Origin: Lophius americanus
Lineage: Eukaryota > Chordata > Actinopteri > Lophiiformes > Lophiidae
NCBI GenBank assembly: GCA_037951165.1
Contig: JBBDHG010000133.1
Location: 1,592,001 to 1,656,000 of the forward strand
DNA: 64,000 bases
Reading direction: 5' to 3'
Positions 11,201-23,200 of this stretch are shown piece after piece (positions within the stretch are counted from its first letter, which is position 1; each line of letters starts with the position of its first letter). Below the pieces are notes generated by a model. It had not been told where the DNA came from, ran no database searches, and saw only the letters and a list, made by a program, of their open reading frames with translations. The translations under genes and the position numbers were made by a program.

Positions 11201-14200
11201 ATGAACCGGGTGCTGCCTTGTCCACCCCCGAGGAGCTCTGAGCCTTAGTTTGGGAAGACCAAAGCATCAATATATGAAGCCCCCTGTGGAGTTATTTCAG
11301 TGCTCAGTATGAGCCCGTTGGGGTCCCTGTGTTCTTCATATAACTAGATGCAACGTTACCTTCCCTTCTTGTCCCACTGGTCATTTTTCATTCCATGCCC
11401 GTGGAAAGTTCGGCCTGCTACACCACGCTGTATTCATTTGTCATGGTGGTCGATGAATGTCATTGTCAGAAACTTTGCATGATTAATTCCTTCTTGCCGG
11501 ACTGTTGTTTTTTATTTTTACTGGTGGTTCCATTAAATCCCTTCATTCATTTTCACATGAACTAAAATTGCCAATAGGAGTGAGTGTGAGTGGTTGTATG
11601 TTTCTATGTGTCAGCCCTGCGATGCACCGGCAACTTGGCCAGGGTATATCCTGCCTCTCGCCCGATATCAGCTGGGATAGGCTCCAGCATGAAAACAAAT
11701 ATTTCAAATTGGGTTTGAAAACCGAATTCCTGTGACGCCTATCCCAGCTGGCGTCACAGGAGAACATGCAATCTTCCCACAGAAAGGCCGGCAGACGTGG
11801 ATTCGAACCCGGTAACTTCCTAACCACTGCGCTACTATTTTGCGCCATTGTGGCTGTTTATTTATGTTAAATGGGCTAGTTAGCGCTGTTCTTCTGCGTG
11901 AGTGTGTATGTGTGTCTGTGCACCGTTTGTGCGCGTGTGTCTGTGCACGTGTTTGTGCGTGTTTGTGTGCTCCTGTGCACGTGTTTGTGCGTGTTTGTGT
12001 GCTCCTGTGCACGTGTTTGTGCGTGTTTGTGTGCTCCTGTGCACGTGTTTGTGCGTGTTTGTGTGCTCCTGTACAGAGTCATATGTGCTCTGAATTGATA
12101 GTCCACCACTCTGACTGCGAGACTTTCATATCAGGCCTCTCTGCTGACACTGCATATTTGCCTCAGCAACAGTCTATCCCTCTTCCTCTCTATCTATTGC
12201 TTTCTCACACTTTCATTTGCTCATTTGTTGTCCCATTTTTTTCTCATAACTGTCACTACTTTCCATTTCGTCCTCCCTCAAACTCATCTCTCCTTTTTCT
12301 CAGTTTTTAAGCAGTATTATGAGCAGCAGTGAATCATCAGGCCTCCAGCCTCAGTATCTCCAGCGCCTTCCCATCCATCTCAACAAGACTCTTCACCCTA
12401 CTTCCACCCACCGTCTCCACTCCCCATCTTTACTCTTCTCATGTCTCATATTTCTTAGGTTGCGCAGTTCTTACCTCCTGATGCTTTGAGTCTCCCGATA
12501 CCAAAAGTTTGAAATCGATAAAAAGCTTGTGAGTGACAAATATTTGTTTGGAATAAAATTGAGTTCTGGTGCTTTTCCTTCCAGCCTGATGCTGCTTGTC
12601 ACTTGGTGGAGAGTCCTTTGTCATCTTTGTCACACCTTTATTTGGCAGGCTTGAGGATGGTAGATGAGAAGGAGTAGAGGGAAATGAGAGAGGAGAGAGT
12701 TATTGTGTTGATGAGTCACTATCTATGAGGGGGCCACGGCATACAGTCTGGAGAAGGCATTGTTTGTGTGGCTTGCATTGACTGCAAGCCAGTGTTAACT
12801 AACTAACACCTGGCTTTTCATGGCTGCTGGTGTGGTATGGGTTTATACCTCACACGCCTCAATGTAATGGAAATGAGGGCGTAGGGTTGCCCTTGTCTCT
12901 CCATCCATCCATTTGTATGTACAAAATGGCTTTAATAGAGAGTATGGTCTACCCACATCTCCTCACATGCTGGTGTACTTGGTTGGATGAACACACTTTG
13001 TATGAGCCATATATGTGAAAAATTAAATAAAAAATGAGAGGCACATCTGTAGGGTTCCTAAAAAGCATTGGTTGGAGCCCTGAAGATCTGCATGTCATAC
13101 TTGCTTATGTTTAAATATTGACACATAAATTTTGAACCCAGGTGAACTTAATGTTATCTTGCTATAATTTATTATAATATGTTACTATGGTCTTTTCACC
13201 TTAGCACAAATGGAGTTTGTCCAGTAATGACGGCATCTGTGTCCTTGAACTACGTTGTCTAGTTATTAGTTTCTGTCCAGTCAGTCTTATATTTTAAAAT
13301 GTTTTACTTGCCATGGTTTGAGCTCACCTGTCAGCATCATTCACCAGCCACATATGTAGCCAGTTATCCAAAACCATTCTGATTGGACGCCACTAAACAC
13401 ACTCTTGGTCATGGGCCAAATGGGCATCAGAAAATGGATCAGGTTTCCAATAATATGAAGCATGCAGCTGGTGTAGAAGGCTGTAAAAAAAAAATCAATG
13501 CAGGTCTGAAAGAGGCTGTAGAGGTTATGTAAGTAACAAGATGATAACGTAGGAATCTTAAACCTGACCACTTTTCTTTGATTTGGCTGCTTTAAGTGTG
13601 GAGCTGGTCAATTCAAATCTATAGTATGTCTTCGCTGTGATTTCTTTCTTCGACACAAAGTGATACCCTTAATAGGAGTTCAGATCATTGAAGGCAATGG
13701 AAAATGTTTTCCACCCTTCTTATATTGTACACAGATTATCGCTCATTTAGTCTTTATTAGTAGAACATCCAGTCCATTTGAAATTTGTTAACTATAGTTT
13801 GAATATATCTATAACAAATACATCAATGAATGCATCTCCATTTATGATTTTATGATTGATATCCACAGATGTCAAGAATACACTGGCTCAATAGAGGCTG
13901 GTATTATAATTATTCATGCATTTCCCATTCAAGTGAATTTAAGACTGTGTCCAAACTTATAACTGGTTCTTTTCCGTCATAAAACTCAGCATTTTTCTAG
14001 TCCATACACACAACAAAATGTTTTATGTCTATTGTTCACGGGGAGGGTGAATCCAATTCTGTTCCTCTTTTTCCTCCCTATGCTCCACCTAAGGAAAAAC
14101 CTCTAAAATCCATTATCATACTGACTGGCATGTCAGCATGAGGCTGATATGTTATATTGAGCTCCATAAATTAAACTGAATTGACTTGGTACTTTTCAGT

Positions 14201-17200
14201 CTAATTGAAAATGATTATTTCTTTATTTTCTTTTGGTCTTCCAATTTTATAAAATACAGTAGTGTTAAGATGTATTCGTGAATCCAATGCTGTCAATCTA
14301 TTCTTAAGTAAAGCAGTACATGTAATGATAACTTGAAGTAAGGCAGATGTTCACACTGACCCAGACAGCAGTCTGCTACACAGCACAGGAGAGGTGACTT
14401 TGAACAACACACATTAGCCTGTTAAATTAGCAGCCGAATTAACACCACTGGGTTTGGTGTGCACTGCTAACTAGGTCTTTAACAAATACGACATAATCGC
14501 TTAAGTGCGTTTGCACAATTATTTTGCATCATTGTCAGAATTGTATCCATTCATCCATAGAAAAGCAGCATAATGAAACAGAAACCTCATATTTGCTCAT
14601 TGTTTTTCGCCATTTGAGGTACACTTGTTAACCTGCCAGCTGGCACTGACCTACAGCTGGTTGAGAGAAAAAGCATCATCTCTCATATTTTGAGTACAAA
14701 TTTGACTTCATGATGGAATAGCATGTGATTTTAGTTGGCTTAACATGTCCCTATCTGCAACATGAACATTTGAGCATATGGTGAGCACATGACTACGTAA
14801 TATTACCTTCTACAGCTTTTCTTTATGTGCAGTGCATTAGAAGAGTCATTCAGTTGTAACTTAGCCGCAAGGGCAGGAGAGGCCAGCAGATGTATGGGCT
14901 CATATCTGTTGGTGTCCAGCACGCCTTCTCCCTATGTTCTTGAAACACCTGGGAAAAAAGCAAATGGTTTAGAGAAAACTTCAAAGACACACGATAACAA
15001 CTCATCCGTTAATAGACAGCAAGGGTGGGGGATATTTTATCCACTTGACAATCAACTCAACTGAAGTTGAAGTATGCAAAATTGTCAGAGGAAGACTCAA
15101 CCCTGCTGTTAGAGGAAAAACTATATAAGGAACAATGCCATATTAAGAATAAAACATTTAAGATATAGCTTTAGACCGGTTGTGGATATTATTGGACAAG
15201 GAGTATCCAATCATCACAGCAATTCAGTGACCATTCTCAAAATATTTGTGTGAACTAAGCTTTTGGGGCCTGAGGAGAGGGACTGACTGAACACTATGGA
15301 CCAGAAACTTCCATCCATCCCTGCCAGATTATGGCAGTTGTTTGCGAATCCCGACTTTGGTTTCCAGTACATCAATCTATATCACCAACCAAACACAAAC
15401 CTTATTACCATGTTGTATGTATGTGTATTTATATGTGCAAAAAGTTCCAGTGTAAATGCATGCAGGACTTGTCCGTCAGTGGGATGGAAAGAGTAGGTTT
15501 TATTTACATTTTGAACTAGGATGAATCAAGGTACTTTGAAATGAAGCCATAATTTAGGAATATTGGTCCTAATTTACAGAATCAATGTTACATGTGACAA
15601 TCATTTAAAAAGAAAAAGAAAAAATCATCTTCATAATCAGTTCAAGTAAATTTTAGTGTTCGTTGATTGACTTTGGTTTACTGAGCCCCCAAATACTGTT
15701 AAGTAGGGCCTGGCCATAACATAACATAACATAATATTTTAAGGAACTGATAAAGGAAAAAAACTTACTTTGCAGTCTTTCCTGAAAAATAGATAAAAGT
15801 GATGCAAAATTACTTTAAATATGTTTATGTGTATGTCCAGGTATGGTAGGGAGAGGGAGGGAGAGAGAGAGAAAGGGAAAAAAAAGGAAAAGCGTGAGAA
15901 TCAGACTCACTCAGAGTCTGGTTTTGTTTCAGTTAGTCAGTGGCTGAGTAGCAGGACTGTTCTGGTGCAGCTCCACCTCTCCTCTTCTTCTCACTCTCTT
16001 TAATCTGGCCTGACTGGTAGGGAAGTATGGGGACGTCTCCAAAGAGAGGTGCGTATTAGATGGGATTATTTGTGCTCATTATTTCATGGCTTGAGTTTGT
16101 ATGTGTGTGTGGAGAGAGAGAGAGCAAGAGAGAAGGAAGGATGACAAATAACTTGTAGGAAAATAGGAGTTTGTGGGAGGTGTGTTTGCGTGTGCACAAA
16201 TCTGGAAACGTGCTGGCGTGCCTCTTATACGTGAGAGTGGAAGGCTGTGAAGACACGAGAGTGGAAACACAATGTGATGGAAGTTGAAACAGAAATTACT
16301 GGAGGGTCCAGTGGTTGCATTTACTATAAACCCAGGATGTGTTGCTTGACAGAGAGGCTTCCACTCTTTGTGTTTACCTTGCGTTGTGTTCAGATTTATC
16401 AATGTCTGTCTGTTGAGATTGAGGAAGTAGTGATACTGAGCCTGCCGTCGCTGCAGTTGTGTCGGTGGTGAGTGGTCTTTGTGGTGGTTGTCTTTCTAAG
16501 CCACAGTATATCCAAGCCCCACTATGCAGACACAGACAAAGGCTCCTGTGTGAGTGTTTGTGGAGGAAAACAAATGAATGTTCTGTTCATGCGCTTGTGT
16601 GTCTGTTTGTGGATAAAATGTGCACCCTTGCACTCGGGGGAAGCAGTTGCAGGCGTAGCTAGGAGAACTCAGAGGTTATTTGAGATCATTAGGCAGCTGC
16701 CTGCACTCCTGGGTCTTGACTCTTTTCGCTCGTCTCTCCTATTTTCTTCTCCTCTGTATGGATAAATCAGAGTGAAGCAACAGTTGCAGACAGCTGGAAG
16801 CGACTATTACTCTGACTTTAGTTGAACAGCTGTTTTATCCCCATGGTGGGGACTGGTGTGGATTTGACACAATGGACCTGCTTTGTTTCACACAAAGACA
16901 AGGGTTGTGATAGCAGGAATGTCTGAGTGCCAGAATGTGCTACCTATACTTGATGCAAGCAAAGCAAAGTATAAGACAGTGAACACAACTGTCTTTGCAT
17001 ATTTTACTTAGGGAAAGACTCTTCATTTTTATTTGATTTTCAGTGTGAAACCACACTGCTGATCTTCTGGTCTGTGTGTACACAAGCCTATTTGCATTGT
17101 AGCCTTTTCCATGAGGTCCTAATTGTTCTGCCTGCTGGAAAGAGGTCATTGATAGGGGTAACTAAGACAAGAGGATGTTATTCCCATAGCAACGAGACTA

Positions 17201-20200
17201 TATCTTTCCGAAGAGAGGAATTCATTAATTATACCTTTCTTTCATAAAACCTTTATTTTCTAAGACAGGAATTAGAATGCATGCTCAATTTCCCACTCTG
17301 CACCGCCAACTGCATCACCTCTCCAGATGCTACCCAGACAGCTAATAGAGAAATGCTCTGTTGCCTAGAGAATATTAATACACTAATGTCTATGCTCAAA
17401 CATTTTGCTCACACACACTGGTAATGGTTTTCTGTACCTGTATGTGTGTATCAGTGAGTGCTTTTATGCATGTGCTTACACGTTGTGTCATAAACTATTT
17501 CAAACACATCTAGCAGTGCTGCGTTGCTGCTTATTCAATCTTATCCAGCCAGACTGTTCTTTCTGTCTACCTTATTATTGCGAGTCTGGAGTAAAAGATT
17601 AAATATAATTCATCAGCCTGTGTTTGTGTCCGTGAGTGAGAAACAAATAGAAGAAAAATGAGGTAAAACTCGGAGGTTTTATGGCAAATGTCATAAAACT
17701 CGGAGGCAAATAAGAAAGGGAGATCATGGTTGTTTAGGTCTTGAGTCTATTTTTATTCACATCTGATTGAGATGTATTTTGGGTTGCATGGTGTCCTTTT
17801 TGCCGAAATGACCTGTTTTTATATGAGCAGTGATGGCAGAAAGTCAATTCATTTATTTGATGAAAAATCCTCCAGCCATTCTTATATCCCAGTAGGCATA
17901 CATAGGTGTTTGATCCAGTTAGGGCCCACTGCAAATGGGCTTAACTAGGAATCCTGTCACTGCTTATAAGTGCATTAGCAAGAGAAGAAGACGATTGGCA
18001 GAAAAAAAGTTCCTCATTGTGGGGAATTGAGATAGATTCAGAGAGGAGTCTGTTCAAGGACTATCAAGTAGTTCCAATTTGACTTTCTGTAGATCGGATT
18101 TGGTTACCTGTTAACAGCCAAAATTGTGGTGGCTATTATGTCATGAAAATATTTTTACTACTGGTGGAAAATGAGCTGAAAATCTGGCATACACATCAAA
18201 CATATGTTGCAGACAAAATGGGAGAGAGAAGCTAGACCTATAACACTGATCACAGAAAATAAAACAAGTTGTGTGGAATCCCCTTGGGTAGTTGAAAAAC
18301 CAACAAGAGTTTGTCCTCAGGGACAGATGCCCAGTTTGTAAGAACTCAGTGGCTGCTAAAGGAGCAAACGTGCAATTTATTCATCCATCTTTATAAACAT
18401 TATCTCTCTCTATGTACCGCTCATGAGTTTAATCCTTTCCAACAAACCTAAACTACAGTGAAACTGAACCCCGCAACAATCTACCTTTCTTTACCATTGT
18501 CTGCAGTAAAAACAATCAAGTATCTATATAGGATCCTCTCAAATTTTCCAGACATGGAAAGTTTTGCTTCATTGTTCAAACTATCCTGGATAGATTTCTT
18601 TCAGTTTCCACCAAAAAGATTGGATAAGAAAAAAAAGCCTGGACTTTCCATTTACACGTTGAGCATAAAAATTCACACTCCTTCTCATTGTCTGTCCATT
18701 CAACAAGCTTCACCTCAGGTTAAATCATGCTTCTTTTTTTTAGTTACAGTTTTGACTTCCTCAACCATTATTGCTAACATGCATCTGTTAAAATACACTT
18801 TATATTTAAATAAGAGGTTTATCATTGTTATCATTTTGTTAATTATTATAACATCTGTCTGGAAAGTAGTGATGAAATAAATGCTGCAATGTTAATCACA
18901 TTTGATTAAAACAATAAAATTAAAGCTTCTGCACCTCTTTTATTTTCCCATTTATGTTCTTTAAAGGGGATTTTGTTTGATTAAGCATCAAAAGAAGAGT
19001 TTTTTTTAACAATCCTATCCCTAGTGTCTTCATAATTTCTTACTAGAGGGAGATGTAAAGCTCATCTTATTCATATAATTTATTCTAAAATGATTTAAAG
19101 TTCTAAATAGTAATAATAGTAGTGGTAATACTTTAATGAAATACCATAATGTGGTAATGGTGGTATTTTCTGGCACGGTTATAATACATAGATAATCTGA
19201 TACAATTGCTTTCCTGGATCTTATCAGACTCTGTAGTCTCTGTCTCCTTCTTACTGTGTTTCTGTTGCCTCTACCAGCACACGTAAAGTTAAATCATCAT
19301 GAGCAGAGAGCACAATCTCAGCTCCTAGTTTCAGCAATGTCATTAAGTATTCTGCTGGTTCAGAGTGAGAGGTCATTTGCCTCTGCAATTCTCTCATTTC
19401 TCTGTCAGCACCCTCTTCCTTCTTTTCTTTGTCATCCACCTTCTTCCATAAAAACTCCTTCTCAGCTCTCCCCATCTTCCCTCCCTCTCCTGTGTTTCCC
19501 TGCATAAAGGAAATAAGGTGAAAGGATGATGGTGCAGAGGTTATGAAGCAGATAAGAGAGCAGTAATGATCTTGTGTACTAGCTGAAGTTCACATGACAA
19601 AAGACGGAGAAGGCTGTGGTCAAAGAAGAGGGAGAAAGTGAGAAAGCTACACACTGGTTGATCAAAATGTTAAGGACACAATGGAGAGCAGAGAGAGACA
19701 CCTCTGGAAGTCCTTCTGCTGAGTGTCAGAGGTTCACAGAGAATCTAGCAATTCAAGTTAGCAGGAATGTGTCTTCCTGCTAACTTGAATTATTTACTTG
19801 CATGTTGTCCCAAAAAAGTAAGAGCTGATGGAGCTGCTGCTGACTCCGCAAAAATACATGTCCTCCTATCCTCTGTTTCATCTGATAATCACACCCATCA
19901 ACTTATCTATATATCACATGAGTTCAAATCCATATTTTGTTTGAATGTGAGTGAAGTCTTGGATTTATTTGCGGAACTCTGTAAAAAATCATAACATATC
20001 CAGAAGCACTGACTCAAAGGCAATCGTGTCATTCTTTAGATTAAAAACATGTCAGGCTGGGATCGCTTCTACTTTTAGGCTCTTGATGGAACCCCTTCAA
20101 ATTGAAATGTTCTGTTGTGAGAATTCAAAGCTCTAGCAGATCCCTGCTCGCACAGAAACATTAGAAATAATAATAATAATAATATAATAAATAAGAAATG

Positions 20201-23200
20201 TTCTTTCATTTCACAAGGTCTGATGTGTGATGAGCCAGCAGAAGGGAAGAGGAAAGGTCGTCCTAAAGCTGAAGTGCAGGAGCTGAGAAGCATCCCTGTG
20301 AGTATCTCAATTTGAGCCAAGTGGGTGATGAAGTGGTGTTTATTTTTTTTCCTGCAGAGTAGACAGGTCCCTATGAATATGCACAATATACAGTACAGTA
20401 TAGTGATATTTTTGTTTATTTTGAACTCTCTCTTCCTTACCCCGAGCAGGCCCATTTGATAGTACAATGGAAGGAAGAGTTTAAGCGCCGATCTAGGGTT
20501 AAGTGTCCGTGTTCTGGCTGCTGGTTAGAGTTTCCCAGCATCTATGGCGTCAAGTACCACTATCAACGCTGCCAGGGGGTGAGTCACTACCCTCTGGTCT
20601 TTCATGTTATGTGACCTCTACCTTATACTCTAAAATTGGATCATAGTTATTGAAGAGAAGTATGAAAGAAAGGAAGAAACAACCATATGAGTATGTAATA
20701 AATGACCTGTTAAGTAAATCAAACTTTGAACATTCTCTAAATATTACTGATACAAAAGCTATTGGTCAGTGTCAAGAACCTGTGATAAGTCAACTGAAGG
20801 CTTGCAGTAACATCTACCTACTCTCATTATATTTATGCCTAGAGAGAAGCTCTAAATCCCGTCTCCTCATCTTTTTCCGCGTTCCTGCCAGGCCACCGTA
20901 GCCGAGAAGCTGAGTCACAGCTGTCCTTACTGTGAGGCTGTGTTTGCCACAAAGGTGCGCCTGCAGAAACACAAACTGTGGAACCACCCAGACAGGGTTA
21001 GCATGGAGTCCAAGGACGAGCAGCCTAAGCTTCAACACGCCCCAGTCAAGTTCAATACCAAGAAAAGGTAACTGAAATTTAGAGCCCAAACTCCCAACCA
21101 CACCGAGCTAAATAATGATTTTAGGGAGAACCTAATGCTCATTGGCCAAACTGCCTTCCATTTATCTGTGAATTTAGGCCTATGGAGAACTCTCCCCCTT
21201 CTCCAGTGTTCTTCAAAGTGAAAAAGACCCACGAGGTGTCCTCAAGCTCTCAAAACGGTGATCTGACCCACCAGAAAAGCGAGAAGAAACAGCACAGTCA
21301 CAGCCAGCCTTCACAGCAGACTCACCAGACCCATCCAGTGCAACTGCAATCCCAGCAGTCACAGTCCCAAAGTACGTCGTCTGATGCAGGTGGTAGTGAG
21401 AGTGAGGGGGGCAGTCTTCCCCCTCCTTTCCCTGATGAGGACCCAGAGCGAATGAAGCACAGTAAGATTCAAACATATCTTTTTTTAAAGAATATACAAA
21501 TTTTATGCTGCACAAGATGTGTTAACTTTTCCTTGCTCTTTGTTTTTCTCTTGAGCCAGGACGGAAGCAGAAAACGCCCAAGAAATTCACTGGAGAGCAG
21601 CCCTCAATATCAGGAACATTTGGATTGAAAGGTATATGTGAGTTCTCTCACTTCACTCTGTTCTTCTTCTTCTTTCTTTCCATATTATCCTCCTGTGTGT
21701 TGTAATCTTTTGTGACAGGGATTCTGTGACTATGAGCTGGTTGATTCATGACGGATCACTGACTATACATCTGACTGCGTTATGAAGAGTCACTAACTAA
21801 AGGAGATAACTGAATGAATATATACACCGATGATTTTTACCAACCATAACACGGTAGACACTGGCAGGGGAAGTGATCCAGGAAGCCTTCAGAGCATCTC
21901 CAAAACCGCAGTTGTTGTTGTGTGTTCCCAGTCCGCCGTGGTTAGTGTCTTCCAAAGTCGTTTAAGGAAGGAAACCTGGTGAACCTGCTACTTAGACATG
22001 TACAACCTACCTAAACATTACAACAATACAATAAAAATTATTCCCTAATGACAGTGGCCTCTTTCAGCAGGATCAATGTGACACTGCCACTACGAAAATG
22101 GTTCGTAAATGGTTTGAAGGACAAAACAGTGGGTTCAAGGTGTTGATTTGGCCTCCAATTTCCCCAGATCTAAGTTTTATTGAGTATCTGTTGAGCGATG
22201 TGCACACACCCATAGAGGCCCTCCTCTCAATTTAACCAGCACCCCGACAGTCAAGACTTGTATGCTTTAAAACATATTTGACGTTATCAACTGTATAAAT
22301 GCAACATTAAATTAACTCTACATCCTGTAGTTTGTACTAATTTTGAAAAAATAATTAAACTTATAGGTCGCCATTGCTGTTAATGTTGCAATGCATTCTG
22401 GGTAGTGACACTAAATGGTTGAACTGGCCGGTTTCGGAACCGCTTGTCCTAATACAACAGTTGAAAGTGTTTTCTGACCAGCCTTTTCAATTTGAACCGG
22501 GGCGAGACAAAACAAGTACAGCACCTGTGAGCTGGTTCAGGTTTTAGAAGGAGAGCGTCCAGCATCTCCTGTCTTTGCCGCTTCTTACAGGGATTGTCAC
22601 TCGCTTCTCGATGGCATTTAGTCTCCTTGTGTGAAATATTGTAGGCACAGCATCTCGTTTTATTCTTCGTTTATAACCACCATGACCCGTAAGTTCTTTT
22701 ATCAGATGTGGTCGACTAAATGCTTCAAATGCATCAGGAGAGAAGTGACGCGAACACAGACCCGGGACCTTTGGAAGTTGTGTACGTCCACAGGCATCTT
22801 CCCACTGTTTTTCCTCTATTTATCTCTGGGATAGCTGTGAACACTTATATCGCTTTAAGGATTGCCCTTCGACTGGAAAGACGACAACCAAAAGCAGCAC
22901 ATTGCAGCATTATATCCATTTTTTCTCTCACCAGTGCTATGAAAACAGTCAGATACCATGGTATACCCTCGGGGGTCTTTTCTTGTCACAGATGTTTTTT
23001 GAGGTGCAATTGCCTGCAAATAAGCAAGTTGTTATGATTTTATGGCTGATCGGAGTAGGTACAGGTGCCTAAATACAGGTATGAGGATTGCGTAATGTTA
23101 AGAACTTCACCACTAAACCCTCCCCACTGCTGCTGACCAATGGTACTGGCTTTGCTAATGTGACAACTGCACAGGCATTTCATAACTCACTAAATGAATC

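Larger units (their letters stand above)
8202..20217 (+). other. znf512b intron 2 (12 kb)
   Basis: The largest intron of the gene. I see no conserved exon in it. It contains a GT/GC microsatellite at 8969-9068, a 32-bp minisatellite at 11943-12070, a SINE pair at 11559-11850, and a perfect 18-bp hairpin at 19750-19791. The remaining sequence is unremarkable AT-rich DNA. Long frames here are opened by microsatellites or chance. Confidence 0.8.

Noticed and set aside
11795..11850. tRNA-like sequence with a strong B box on the minus strand
   Set aside because: It lacks a cloverleaf and continues into a SINE body; it is a tRNA-derived SINE head, not a tRNA gene.
11840..12310. 156-aa frame with Cys/Val repeats, resembling a cysteine-rich protein
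   Set aside because: The repeats are the 32-bp minisatellite; no splice-consistent neighbours and no family similarity.
18458..18880. 140-aa frame in intron 2
   Set aside because: AT-rich, hydrophobic tail from poly-T/ATT runs, no motif, no splice partners.
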